From Allostella vacuolata (GTDB lineage: Bacteria; Pseudomonadota; Alphaproteobacteria; ATCC43930; Allostellaceae), in assembly GCA_006739055.1 (NCBI GenBank), contig AP019702.1:5667388-5731387 (forward strand): 64,000 bases of DNA, written 5' to 3'. The translations under genes were made by a program, and so were the position numbers. The stretch's first letter is position 1; each line of letters begins with the position of its first letter. The notes under the pieces are model-generated. The model saw only the letters and a program-made list of their open reading frames with translations, was not told the DNA's origin and ran no database searches. Positions 1 through 9,025 of this stretch are shown piece by piece.

Positions 1-314
1 TCAGCATCTCCCGCGGCAATCCGCTGAAGCTGATCTATCCGACGGACGGCACGGTCGCGACCCCGGCGCCGACGGCGATCATCGCGAACGCTCCGCATCC
101 CAATGCCGCCAAGCTGTTCATGGAGTTCGCGACGGGCCCGGAATATTCGCGGGTCATCACCAAGCTCTATAATGAATCGCTGCGCCCCGAGGTGCCGCCG
201 CCCGTCGGCGGCCGGCCGCTCAACGAGATCAAGCTGATCATGCCGACCATGGAGGAAGCCGAGAAGGGCGTGCCGGAGATGCGCGAGGTCTGGCGCGACA
301 TCTTCGGGGTCTGA
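1..314 (+). CDS. Extracellular solute-binding protein of an iron(III)/phosphonate-type ABC importer (3' part only)
   Basis: The reading frame enters from the left edge (frame of position 3) and stops at 312-314, leaving about 103 C-terminal residues. The visible part has a segment typical of the last lobe of Fe(3+)/2-aminoethylphosphonate-type periplasmic binding proteins: a strand with a TPAPTAIIANAPHPNAAK run, then a helix of the 'FMEFATGPEYSRV' kind and a C-terminal 'EVWRDIFGV'. A two-domain permease and an ATPase follow on the same strand, so this is the binding component of that importer. The N terminus, signal peptide and ligand-binding residues lie outside the window, and the substrate cannot be judged. 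Confidence 0.8.
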   Translation, partial: SISRGNPLKLIYPTDGTVATPAPTAIIANAPHPNAAKLFMEFATGPEYSRVITKLYNESLRPEVPPPVGGRPLNEIKLIMPTMEEAEKGVPEMREVWRDIFGV

Positions 315-381
315 TCGGGAAGCCCCCGGCGCCCGCCCGGGCGCCGGGCAGCGGACATCCAGCCAGGCGGGTCGTTCCAGC

Positions 382-2115
382 ATGACCGACAGTGCGGCAA
401 TGGGCGCGCCGGGGCGCCCGCTCTCCCTTTCCGGCCGGCTCCGCAACGTGGAGCCGGCGACCCTGGTCTGGGTGGCGCTGGCCGCCATCCTTCTCGTCCT
501 CGTCGCCTACCCGATGGGCAAGCTCCTGGTCTCCAGCTTCGAGACGCGCGGCACCGGGGCCTTCACCATCGACAACTACCTGACCGCCTATGGTCGCGCC
601 CGCTACCTGGAGGCGCTCGGCAACTCGCTGCTGCTGGGCGTGCTCGCGGCCGGCATCTCGATGGTGCTGGCGGTTCCGATGGCCTGGGCGGTGTCGCGCA
701 CCGACATGCCCGGCAAGAGTATCGTCTGGATCACGGTGCTGGGCGCCTTCATCCTGCCGCCGTTCCTGGGGGCGATCGGCTGGATCCTGCTGGCCGGCCC
801 GAACGCCGGCTTCGTCAACCAGGCCTGGCGCTGGGCGACGGGGCTGCAGACGCCGCTGGTCAACGTCTATTCCTTCCCCGGCCTGGCGCTGGTGATCGCG
901 CTCCACTCCTTCCCGCTCATCTTCATCTTCGTGAAATCCGCACTCGACCTGGTGTCGTCGGAGATGGAGGACGCGGCCAACATCCTGGGTGCCGGCACCT
1001 GGACGGCGACGCGCAAGATCACCCTGCCCCTGGTCTGGCCGTCGATCCTGGGCGGCACCATCGTCGTGTTTCTGGAAACGATCGCGCTGTTCGGCACGCC
1101 GGCCATCATCGGCATCCCCGCGCGCATCAACGTCGTCACCACCCAGCTCTGGCAGTTCTTCGAATATCCGGTGCGGGTGGAGGTGGCCTCGGCCTACGCC
1201 ATGCCGCTCCTGCTCATCACCGTGGCGATGATCCTGGCCCAGCGCCTGCTGCTCAACCGCAAGGGTTTCGTCTCGCAGACCGGCAAGGGCGGCGAGCGGC
1301 GGCCGACCCGCCTCGGCCCCTGGCGCTGGGTCGTCTTCGGCTGGTGCGCGGCGGTCGGAATGCTGGCCGTCGCCATGCCGATGATCGTGCTGATCCAGGC
1401 GTCCTTCGCCAAGGGCTGGGGGCGCGGGTTCCGCTTGGACAACCTGACCTTCCGCAATTACGAGTACCTGCTGTTCCGGCACGAGATGGCGATCCAGTCG
1501 ATCTGGAACACGCTGATCTTCTCCAGCATCGCCGCCACCTTCGCCGTCGCCCTGGCGCTCCTCGTTGCCTACATCGCGGCGCGCCGCCTAGTGCCGTTCG
1601 CGGGCGCGCTGGGGTTCCTGGCCATGGCCCCGTTCGTCATCCCGGGCATCGTCATGGCGATCGGCTTCTATGCCGCCTATGCCTCGCCGCCGCTGGCCCT
1701 CTACGGCACCGCGGCCATCATCGTCCTGGCCTTCACGGCCCGCTTCCTGCCGATCGCCTATGCCAACTCGACCGCGGCCATCCGCGCCGTCCATCCGGAG
1801 ATGGAGGAGGCGGCCCGCATCCTCGGCAGCGGCCGGATGCGCACGGTGGCGAAGATCACCGCGCCGCTGATCCGCAAGAGCCTGCTCGGCGGCTGGCTGC
1901 TGGTCTTCATCGTCTCGGCGCGCGAGCTGTCGTCGGCGGTCTTCCTGGTCGGCCCCAAGACGCTGACCATGGCCGTGCTCATCTATGACCTGAGCGAGGC
2001 CGGGAACTTCGAGGTCGTGGCGGCCATGGGTGGCCTCATGCTGGTCATCACCCTGGTGCTCGTCGGCGTCGGCATGAAGCTGGCCGGGCGCGATTTCATG
2101 CTGCGGAGGGAATAG
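382..2115 (+). CDS. ABC transporter permease, fused two-domain type (FbpB/PhnU-like)
   Basis: At 577 residues this is twice the size of a single permease. It contains two binding-protein-dependent transport inner-membrane domains in tandem, as in iron(III) (FbpB/SfuB) and phosphonate importers. Each half ends in an EAA loop that docks the ATPase: EMEDAANILGAG at about residue 194 and EMEEAARILGSG at about residue 473. About twelve hydrophobic segments are visible, the first near residues 27-48. It lies 67 bp after the binding-protein stop and 2 bp before the ATPase gene, so the three form one operon. The start at 382 lacks a strong Shine-Dalgarno; an in-frame ATG at 400 is an alternative. The substrate is not determined. 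Confidence 0.93.
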   Translation: MTDSAAMGAPGRPLSLSGRLRNVEPATLVWVALAAILLVLVAYPMGKLLVSSFETRGTGAFTIDNYLTAYGRARYLEALGNSLLLGVLAAGISMVLAVPMAWAVSRTDMPGKSIVWITVLGAFILPPFLGAIGWILLAGPNAGFVNQAWRWATGLQTPLVNVYSFPGLALVIALHSFPLIFIFVKSALDLVSSEMEDAANILGAGTWTATRKITLPLVWPSILGGTIVVFLETIALFGTPAIIGIPARINVVTTQLWQFFEYPVRVEVASAYAMPLLLITVAMILAQRLLLNRKGFVSQTGKGGERRPTRLGPWRWVVFGWCAAVGMLAVAMPMIVLIQASFAKGWGRGFRLDNLTFRNYEYLLFRHEMAIQSIWNTLIFSSIAATFAVALALLVAYIAARRLVPFAGALGFLAMAPFVIPGIVMAIGFYAAYASPPLALYGTAAIIVLAFTARFLPIAYANSTAAIRAVHPEMEEAARILGSGRMRTVAKITAPLIRKSLLGGWLLVFIVSARELSSAVFLVGPKTLTMAVLIYDLSEAGNFEVVAAMGGLMLVITLVLVGVGMKLAGRDFMLRRE

Positions 2116-2117
2116 GG

Positions 2118-3188
2118 ATGCCTCGTCTGGTCCTGCGCCGGCTCGGCAAGGCCTTCGGCAAGACGACCGTGGTCGACGGTGTCGACCTGGCGCTGGAGGA
2201 AGGGGAGTTCGTCTCGCTGCTCGGCCCGTCGGGCTGCGGCAAGACGACGACGCTGCGGATGATCGCGGGCTTCATCGAACCGACGGCCGGGACCATCGAA
2301 CTGGACGGCGAGGTGGTCTCGCAGCCGGGCTCCGCCCTGCCGCCGGAACGCCGGCGCATGTCGATGATCTTCCAGAGCTATGCCATCTGGCCGAACATGA
2401 CCGTGGCCGAGAACGTCGCCTTCGGCCTGAAGCTGCGCAAGCTGCCGTCCGACGAGGTCCGCCGGCGGGTGGCCGAGATCCTGGAGGTGGTGCAGATGGC
2501 CCACTTGTCGGGGCGCTATCCGGCCGAGCTGTCGGGCGGGCAGCAGCAGCGCGTGGCGCTCGCCCGGGCCATCGTCGTCAAGCCGTCGGTCCTGCTGCTG
2601 GACGAGCCACTCTCCAACCTCGACGCCAACCTGCGCGAGGAGATGCGGTTCGAGATCCGCCGCCTGCATGACGAGTTCCGCATCACCACCGTCTACGTCA
2701 CCCACGACCAGGCGGAGGCGATGGCGACCTCGGACCGGATCGCCGTCATGCATGCGGGCCGGATCGAGCAGGTCGACGCCCCCCATGTCCTCTACACCCA
2801 GCCGCGCACCCGCTTCGTCGCCGGGTTCATTGGCCGCACCAACCTCCTGCCGGCGCGCTGGCAGGGCGGCGAGGTCGGCTTCGAGGGCGGCTTCGCCCTT
2901 CCGGCCGGCATTCTCGGCCTGTCGCCGCCGGACGGCGCCAACGAAGGCACGGTGTCGATCCGCCCCCAGGGCATGCGGCTCCACCGCACCGCGCCCGGTG
3001 CGGGCACGCCATCCCTGCCTGCGGCCGTGTCGACCCGGGTCTTCCTGGGCGAGACCTGGGACTATGGCGTGACCCTGCCCGGCACCGACCAGAAGCTCCG
3101 GGTCGCAGCCCCGCCCTTCGACGTCTTCGATGTCGGCGCCAGTGTCTGGGTGGAGTTCGACCCGCGGCAGATGGCGGTGGTACGTTGA
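2118..3188 (+). CDS. ABC transporter ATP-binding protein (Fe3+/spermidine/phosphonate class)
   Basis: A 356-residue importer ATPase. Walker A GPSGCGKT is at residues 36-43, the signature LSGGQQQR near 138 and Walker B LLLDEP near 160, followed by an H-loop THDQAEA. The C-terminal 120 residues form a TOBE-type regulatory domain, as in FbpC, PotA and UgpC. The gene begins 2 bp after the permease stop and ends 4 bp before hutD, which shows tight co-transcription. It powers the importer encoded by the two preceding genes. ATPases of this class do not reveal the transported ligand. Confidence 0.93.
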   Translation: MPRLVLRRLGKAFGKTTVVDGVDLALEEGEFVSLLGPSGCGKTTTLRMIAGFIEPTAGTIELDGEVVSQPGSALPPERRRMSMIFQSYAIWPNMTVAENVAFGLKLRKLPSDEVRRRVAEILEVVQMAHLSGRYPAELSGGQQQRVALARAIVVKPSVLLLDEPLSNLDANLREEMRFEIRRLHDEFRITTVYVTHDQAEAMATSDRIAVMHAGRIEQVDAPHVLYTQPRTRFVAGFIGRTNLLPARWQGGEVGFEGGFALPAGILGLSPPDGANEGTVSIRPQGMRLHRTAPGAGTPSLPAAVSTRVFLGETWDYGVTLPGTDQKLRVAAPPFDVFDVGASVWVEFDPRQMAVVR

Positions 3189-3192
3189 CTCA

Positions 3193-3774
3193 ATGATCGA
3201 GATTCTCCGCGCCGCCGACCGCCATCCCATCCCGTGGAAGAATGGCGGCGGCCAGGCGGAGGATATCGCGTCCGCGCCGCCGGCCGCCTCGTGGGACGCG
3301 ATGGACTGGCGTGTCAGCCGGGCCTGGATCACGGCGTCCGGCCCCTTCTCGATCTTCCCCGGCATCGACCGCACCTTCCTGGTCGCCGACGGCGACGGCG
3401 TGGTGCTGTCGCCGGCCGGCATGGCGGCCGCGGCCCTGGACCTCTCCTCGCCGCCGTTCGTCTTTGCCGGCGATGTCGCCACCGGCTGCCGTCTGGCGGC
3501 CGGTCCGACTATTGCGTTCAATGTCATGAGCGCGCGCGGGCGCTGGCACCACCGGGTGACCCGGCACGAGCCCTCCGGCGCCTTCGAGCTTGCGGCGACG
3601 GCGCCCGGGACCCTGGCCGTCCTGCTCCGGGGCCGGGCCCGGCTGCAGGGGCACGGGAAGCCGGCGCTGGCGGCGGGAGACGCTGTCCGACTGTCAGCCG
3701 GCGCGACGCTGGCCCTCGCGGCGGAGCCCCATGCGTCGATCGCCTGGGTCGAACTCTGGCGTGCCGCCACATAG
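3193..3774 (+). CDS. hutD: HutD family protein
   Basis: A 193-residue cupin-like protein. The HutD hallmark IPWKNGGGQAEDI is close to the N terminus, followed by 'DWRVSRAWI..SGPFSIFPGIDRTF', which is characteristic of the family. HutD is known from histidine utilisation loci, where it is proposed to bind formiminoglutamate or urocanate and limit excess flux. No other hut gene is visible here. The ATG at 3193 was chosen because the conserved N terminus MIEILRAADRHPIPWKN starts there; the frame is open further upstream but overlaps the ATPase gene. Its position 4 bp behind the ABC ATPase suggests that it serves the same import operon, possibly handling a histidine-like or other nitrogenous ligand (inference). 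Confidence 0.85.
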   Translation: MIEILRAADRHPIPWKNGGGQAEDIASAPPAASWDAMDWRVSRAWITASGPFSIFPGIDRTFLVADGDGVVLSPAGMAAAALDLSSPPFVFAGDVATGCRLAAGPTIAFNVMSARGRWHHRVTRHEPSGAFELAATAPGTLAVLLRGRARLQGHGKPALAAGDAVRLSAGATLALAAEPHASIAWVELWRAAT

Positions 3775-3786
3775 GGGCCCGATCCG

Positions 3787-4632
3787 ATGCGACTGACCGT
3801 GCTCGCTCTCCTGGCGTTGACCGCCGCCTGCAGCATGGCCGCCCGGGCAGAACCGCCGCGGGTCGATCGCGTGCCGGTCGCCTCTTCCATGCTGCGGCCG
3901 GGTGTCCCCGCCGTCCCGGTGCAACTCGTGGCCTGGTTCTCCCGCCCGCAGGGTGCCGGGCCGGCGCCGGCCGTGCTGCTGATGCATGGTTGCAGCGGCC
4001 CCGGCCGCAACCTGCCGCAATGGCGTCGCGTCCTGCACGAACTCGGCTATGCCGTGTTGTCCCTGGACAGTTTCGGCGGCCGCGGGGTGCAGGAGATCTG
4101 CAGCGACTTCTCCCGGGTTTCCGACGAGGAGCGCTTGGCCGACGCCCATGCCGGGCTGGACTGGCTGGCGGCCCGCGCCGATGTCCGCAGCGACCGGGTC
4201 GCGCTGATCGGCTTCTCGCACGGCGGCGGCATCGCGCTCGATGTCGGCAGCGTGCGGTCACGGCTCGCCCGCCCGCCCGGCGCGGCCACGTTCGTGGCGG
4301 TTGTCGCCTTCTATCCCGCCTGCCGGCCCGCGAGGCGGCAGACGGCGGAATACGCGGTGCCGGTGCAGATCCTGATCGGCGAGGCGGACGACTGGACGCC
4401 GGCGTCGCGCTGTCGCGAGCTGGCCATGCGCAGCCGCGGCATTCCCGTCGAGCTGACCGTCTTCCCGGGAGCCCTGCATGGCTTCGATGTCGCCGGCCTG
4501 CCGGTGGCGCTGCGCCCCGACGTCCGGAACGTGAACCGTCCGGGCGGATGGGGCTCCGTAACCGGAGAGGACCCGGCTGCGCGCGAGGCCGCCGAGACGC
4601 TGGTGAAGGCCTTCCTCCTCCGCCAGCTCTGA
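3787..4632 (+). CDS. Secreted dienelactone-hydrolase-family alpha/beta hydrolase
   Basis: A 281-residue protein with an N-terminal signal sequence (hydrophobic residues 3-18, probable cleavage after ARA near residue 21), so it is likely periplasmic. An LTAAC stretch could be read as a weak lipobox. The fold is alpha/beta hydrolase: oxyanion motif HGCSGPG at 67-73, nucleophile elbow GFSHG with Ser144, acid Asp201 or Asp202 in GEADDWTP, and His231 in LHGFD. The nucleophile is serine, not the cysteine of classical dienelactone hydrolase, so esterase or peptidase-like chemistry is as likely. It follows hutD by 12 bp and is probably the last gene of the operon. Its end nearly touches the convergent phosphate transporter gene. 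Confidence 0.85.
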   Translation: MRLTVLALLALTAACSMAARAEPPRVDRVPVASSMLRPGVPAVPVQLVAWFSRPQGAGPAPAVLLMHGCSGPGRNLPQWRRVLHELGYAVLSLDSFGGRGVQEICSDFSRVSDEERLADAHAGLDWLAARADVRSDRVALIGFSHGGGIALDVGSVRSRLARPPGAATFVAVVAFYPACRPARRQTAEYAVPVQILIGEADDWTPASRCRELAMRSRGIPVELTVFPGALHGFDVAGLPVALRPDVRNVNRPGGWGSVTGEDPAAREAAETLVKAFLLRQL

Positions 4633-4639
4633 TCCGGAG

Positions 4640-6301
4640 TCAGGTCGCCGCGACCCTGTCTTCAGGGATTGCGGATTCGGGAGCCCCCTGGATCGACCGG
4701 CGCTCGCGGTCGATGCGCAGGATCAGCTGCAGGGCACGCTCGGCGCTGCCGAGCAGAGCGAGCAGCGCGCCGCGCTCCCCGGGCCGTGCCGCAGCGGCGA
4801 GCGCGGAGGCCTGCCGACGCCTTTCGGGCAAGCTCTCCATCAGGACCGGAACCACCTCGCCGGGTGCGCGCAGCGGATCCGGGTCGAGGGCCTCCAGCGC
4901 CTCTTCCACCAGGTCCAGGATCGTCTGGGCCAGTTCCTGCGCGACCGGGGAAAGTTCGTCCTGCAGCACCCGCCGTGCCGCCTGGTGCAGCACCTCGCCC
5001 AGGCTCGCCGCGAAGTCCGCTTCCTGGACCAGGCTTGCCGCGAGCGCGGCGCGGCCCGGATCGGACGCGGAATCCAGCAGCTGCGATGCGAAGCCGCGGA
5101 TCTCCCGGCCCAGGATGTCGACCGCGACATGGTGGTCGTCGACATCCTCCGGCGCGCCCGGGCGTCTGCGGGCGATATGGAGGAACAGGCCGGATGCCCA
5201 CAGGTGCCGGGCGATCTCGCGCCGCACGGCGGGCACCTCACGCCCGGCCGCCACCTCGCGCCCGATGAAGCGGGGAACCGAGTAGTCCTCGTTCTCTTCG
5301 GCCGCGGTATGGCCGACCCGCGACAGGACGCGCTCGAAGGTGCCGATGAAGGGGAAGAGCAGGGCCGTGTTGAAGATGTTGAACGCGGTCGAGTAGAGGC
5401 CGACGGCGACCGGCACCAGCGGGTAGGTCGCGACGCCGTTGACGATGGTCGCGGCACCCGGGTCGCCGACCATCCAGGCGACGGCCCGGCTGGCGAGGGG
5501 AAACAGCGGCAGCATCACGGCGACGCCGATGGCGTTGAAGGCGATGTGCGCGTAGGCGGCGCGCTTGGCGTTCCGCGACAGGTTCAATGCGGCGATGAAC
5601 GAGGTGACCGTCGTGCCGAGGTCGGCCCCGAGGGCGAAGGCGAGCGCCGTCTGCCAGTCCAGCACGCCGGCCGCGCCCAGGCCCATCACGATCCCGATGG
5701 TCGCCGACGAGGAGTGGATGAGGGCCGTGATGCCCGCCGCGACGATCACGCAATAGAGGATGCCCGCGTACCCGTCGGCCTTCAGGTCGGAGATGGCCGA
5801 CATGATCTCCGGTATCTGGCGCAGTGGCCGCAGGCCGCTGGTCAGCATGCCGAGGCCGTAGAAGATCAGGCTGAAGCCGAGCAGCGCCAGACACAGGTTG
5901 CGGGTCGTCTCCCGCTTCGAGAAGACCATGGCGAGCGCGAAGATGCCGGCGAAGAGCAGGCCCCACAGGCCAAGGGGCAGCGCGACCAGGGCGTTGGTCA
6001 GGGTGGTGCCTATGTTGGCGCCCATGATGACGCTGATTGCCGGCCGGAGGCCGAGCACGCCTGCGTTCACCAGGCCCACGACCATCACCGTCATCGCCGT
6101 GCTCGACTGGATGACGCCGGTGATCAGCGTTCCCGCCAGCAGCCCGCGGAGGGGTGTCCCGGCGACCCGGCCCAGCACCTCGCGCATGCGGTTGACCGCC
6201 ATCGCCTGGATGCCGCTGGCCATGAACTCCAGGCCCAGCATGAAGATGCCGAGCCCACCGACGGTAGGCACCAGCACGTCCCTGAAGAGATCCGCCTGCA
6301 T
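4640..6301 (-). CDS. Na+/phosphate cotransporter family protein with PhoU-like tail (NptA/YjbB type)
   Basis: A 553-residue inner-membrane protein. The two inverted Na/Pi-cotransporter repeats are clear: QSSTA at 65-69 with GANIGTT at 94-100, and HSSSA at 196-200 with GADLGTT at 225-231. These motif pairs line the substrate path in the SLC34/NptA family. After about eight membrane segments (to about residue 330) comes a soluble helical region of roughly 190 residues resembling PhoU. The family moves phosphate with sodium, often as an exporter in bacteria such as E. coli YjbB. It stands alone on the minus strand between a convergent hydrolase gene and ftsK. A G-rich stretch before the ATG could serve as ribosome-binding site. 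Confidence 0.92.
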   Translation of the reverse strand: MQADLFRDVLVPTVGGLGIFMLGLEFMASGIQAMAVNRMREVLGRVAGTPLRGLLAGTLITGVIQSSTAMTVMVVGLVNAGVLGLRPAISVIMGANIGTTLTNALVALPLGLWGLLFAGIFALAMVFSKRETTRNLCLALLGFSLIFYGLGMLTSGLRPLRQIPEIMSAISDLKADGYAGILYCVIVAAGITALIHSSSATIGIVMGLGAAGVLDWQTALAFALGADLGTTVTSFIAALNLSRNAKRAAYAHIAFNAIGVAVMLPLFPLASRAVAWMVGDPGAATIVNGVATYPLVPVAVGLYSTAFNIFNTALLFPFIGTFERVLSRVGHTAAEENEDYSVPRFIGREVAAGREVPAVRREIARHLWASGLFLHIARRRPGAPEDVDDHHVAVDILGREIRGFASQLLDSASDPGRAALAASLVQEADFAASLGEVLHQAARRVLQDELSPVAQELAQTILDLVEEALEALDPDPLRAPGEVVPVLMESLPERRRQASALAAAARPGERGALLALLGSAERALQLILRIDRERRSIQGAPESAIPEDRVAAT

Positions 6302-6366
6302 GACCGAGCCCCCCGCGGCCGGGGCCGCCTCTACGCGGGCGGCCCTATGAAGCGAATGTCATGGGT

Positions 6367-8982
6367 TCAGTTGGCCTCGCCGTGCTTCCACAGCACCTCG
6401 CGCTTGCCCACATGGTTGGCGGCGCTGATGACGCCCGCCCCTTCCATGCGCTCGACGAGGCGGGCCGCACGATTGTAGCCGATCTGCAGATGGCGCTGGA
6501 TGAAGCTGGTCGACGCCTTGCGCTCGCGGATGACGATCTGGACGGCCTGCTCGTAGAGCCCGTCGGCATCGCCGTCCTCGCCGTCGCCGCCCGACCCGCC
6601 CTCGCCGCCGCCGGCGGAATCGTCCTCGGTCACCTCGTCGAGATAGGCGGGTTCGCCCTGCGCCTTCAGGAACTTCACCACCTCTTCGACCTCGTCGTCG
6701 CGGACGAAGGGGCCGTGGACGCGGGTGATGCGCCCGCCGCCCGCCATGTAGAGCATGTCGCCGCGGCCGAGCAGCTGCTCGGCGCCGGCCTCGCCCAGGA
6801 TGGTGCGGCTGTCGATCTTCGAAGTGACCTGGAAGCTGATGCGGGTCGGGAAGTTCGCCTTGATGGTGCCGGTGATGACGTCGACCGACGGTCGCTGCGT
6901 CGCCATGATGATGTGGATGCCGGCCGCGCGCGCCATCTGCGCCAGGCGCTGGATCGCCGCCTCGATATCCTTGCCGGCGACCAGCATCAGGTCGGCCATC
7001 TCGTCGACCACGACGACGATGAAGGGCAGCGGCTTCAGGTCGAAGGGCTGCTCCTCGAAGACGGGCTCGCCGGTCTCGGCGTTGAAGCCGGTCTGCACCC
7101 GGCGCTTGCCGTCCTCGCCGCGGCTGGCCATCTCGGCCAGGCGGGAATTGAAGCCTTCGACGTTGCGCACGCCCAGCTGCGACATGGCGCGATAGCGGTT
7201 CTCCATCTCGCGCACGGTCCATTTCAGCGCGACGACGGCCTTGCGCGGGTCGGTGACGACCGGCGCCAGCAGATGCGGGATGCCGTCATAGACCGACAGC
7301 TCCAGCATCTTGGGGTCGATCATGATGAACTTGCAGCGGTTGGGCGGCAGGCGGTAGAGCAGCGACAGGATCATCGCGTTCATGCCGACCGACTTGCCGG
7401 AGCCGGTGGTACCGGCGATCAGCAGGTGCGGCATCCGCGCCAGGTCGGCAATGACCGGCGCCCCGCCGATGTCCTTGCCGATGGCGAGCATGAGCTGGGC
7501 CGAGGTCTTCTCGTAGGCGTCGGCGGACAGCAGCTCGCGCATCCACACCGTTTCCGCCTTGCGGTTCGGCAGCTCGATCCCGATGGCGTTGCGGCCGGGA
7601 ACGACCGCCACGCGTACCGAGACCGCACTCATCGAGCGGGCGATGTCGTCGGCCAGCCCGATCACGCGGGAGGACTTGGTCCCCGGCGCCGGTTCCAGTT
7701 CGTACAGGGTGACGACCGGGCCCGGCCGCACCTTCACGATCCGGCCCTTGACGCCGAAATCCTCCAGCACCCCTTCCAGCAGCTTGGCGTTGTTGGACAG
7801 GGCGGCTTCGTCGATGCCGGCGTCCATGGACGGCGGAATCGGGGCCAGCAGGTCGAGCGGCGGCAGGCGATACTCGCCGTCGACCGAAAGGTCGAGGGCG
7901 GCCTGCTTCGAACCGGGCTTCCTGGCAGCGGCCGCCTGGCGTCGCTGGCTGAGGTCGACGGCGACGGTCGGGCGGCGTGGGTCGGGAACGGCCGGCACCG
8001 GCGCCGTCGGTCGGACCGGCATCGCGGCGCGCGGCGGCAGCGGTTCGGCGTTCTCTTCGCCACTGGCTCGAGCGCCCGATAGCCGCTCGGTTGCAGGGGG
8101 TGCCGGCTCCGCTTCGCGGCGGGCGAACACCGGCTCGACCCGTTCGCTCGGCTCGGGTGCCGCCGCCCGGGCGCGGCTGGCCCGGCGCGGTTCCGCCGCC
8201 GGCTTGGACGATGCCGCCGCGGCCTGCGCCCGGTCCAGGACCTGGCTCAGCCCGATCTTCGGCTCCGCGCCGCCGGCGCGCGGCTTGCGCGGCGGCGGCC
8301 GCATCTGCTCCCACAGGCGCAGCAGCAGGCTGCCGAAGGCGGTAATGCTGCGGGTCAGCAGGCCCCCCGCATGCCCCGCGCCGCGGCCGGCGCCGGCCCA
8401 GTCGGTGCGCGACAGGCCGATGACGTAGGCCGCGCCGATCACGCTGGCCAGCATCACCACGAAGAGGAGGATGCCGTAGCCGAAGGCGCCCAGGCCGTAT
8501 TCCAATCCGCTCAGGCGGTGCAGCAGCAGGCTGCCGGTGAAGCCTCCCCACCCCCCCTGCAGCCACCAGCCGTCCGGAAAGGGCAGGATCGAGAGGGTCG
8601 TCGCCAGCCCGAGGAGGGTCGGGAAGAACGCGATCAGCCGGAACGCCGCCTGGTGGACCATGCGATGCGCGGCCAGCCGCCAGCCCCACGCGATCAGCAC
8701 GACCGGGATCAGCATCGCCGCCATGCCAACGCTCTGCCACAGCAGGTCGGCGGCGTAGGCGCCGCTGTGTCCCATCAGGTTGTGGACCGGCGCATCCACG
8801 GCCCGGTTGAAGGACGGGTCGCCGCGATCGTAGCTGACGAGGGCCACGAGGAATGCGAGGCCGAGCGCGAACAGGAGAACCCCGGCCGTTTCCTCGATCC
8901 GCCGGCGGAGGAACCGCGAGACGGTTTCGGTGCTGCCGGCGGCACGCTCCATGAAGCCGCGCGCCATCGTCTCCTTGCTCAT
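6367..8982 (-). CDS. ftsK: DNA translocase FtsK
   Basis: About 871 residues. The order is four hydrophobic helices in the first 200 residues, a Pro/Ala/Arg-rich linker (roughly 210-390), a RecA-like motor with Walker A GTTGSGKS near 525 and Walker B VVVVDEMADLM near 655, and a C-terminal winged-helix gamma domain (about 810-870) with RKASTSFIQRHLQIGYNRAARL. This anchors at the septum and pumps chromosome dimers towards XerCD/dif at division. The frame is open far upstream into the aminotransferase gene. I placed the start at 8982 because GAGG lies 4 bp before it; 8997 (5 codons longer) is the alternative. The linker is short compared with E. coli FtsK. Confidence 0.95.
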   Translation of the reverse strand: MSKETMARGFMERAAGSTETVSRFLRRRIEETAGVLLFALGLAFLVALVSYDRGDPSFNRAVDAPVHNLMGHSGAYAADLLWQSVGMAAMLIPVVLIAWGWRLAAHRMVHQAAFRLIAFFPTLLGLATTLSILPFPDGWWLQGGWGGFTGSLLLHRLSGLEYGLGAFGYGILLFVVMLASVIGAAYVIGLSRTDWAGAGRGAGHAGGLLTRSITAFGSLLLRLWEQMRPPPRKPRAGGAEPKIGLSQVLDRAQAAAASSKPAAEPRRASRARAAAPEPSERVEPVFARREAEPAPPATERLSGARASGEENAEPLPPRAAMPVRPTAPVPAVPDPRRPTVAVDLSQRRQAAAARKPGSKQAALDLSVDGEYRLPPLDLLAPIPPSMDAGIDEAALSNNAKLLEGVLEDFGVKGRIVKVRPGPVVTLYELEPAPGTKSSRVIGLADDIARSMSAVSVRVAVVPGRNAIGIELPNRKAETVWMRELLSADAYEKTSAQLMLAIGKDIGGAPVIADLARMPHLLIAGTTGSGKSVGMNAMILSLLYRLPPNRCKFIMIDPKMLELSVYDGIPHLLAPVVTDPRKAVVALKWTVREMENRYRAMSQLGVRNVEGFNSRLAEMASRGEDGKRRVQTGFNAETGEPVFEEQPFDLKPLPFIVVVVDEMADLMLVAGKDIEAAIQRLAQMARAAGIHIIMATQRPSVDVITGTIKANFPTRISFQVTSKIDSRTILGEAGAEQLLGRGDMLYMAGGGRITRVHGPFVRDDEVEEVVKFLKAQGEPAYLDEVTEDDSAGGGEGGSGGDGEDGDADGLYEQAVQIVIRERKASTSFIQRHLQIGYNRAARLVERMEGAGVISAANHVGKREVLWKHGEAN

Positions 8983-9025
8983 GTTGCCTCGGGCCATCGG
9001 TCTGTCGCTCGTTCCTGCGGGGCGT

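Noticed and set aside
238-1482. A 414-codon minus-strand frame under the fused permease gene
   Set aside because: The composition is a mirror of the permease codons; the plus strand has clear EAA motifs.
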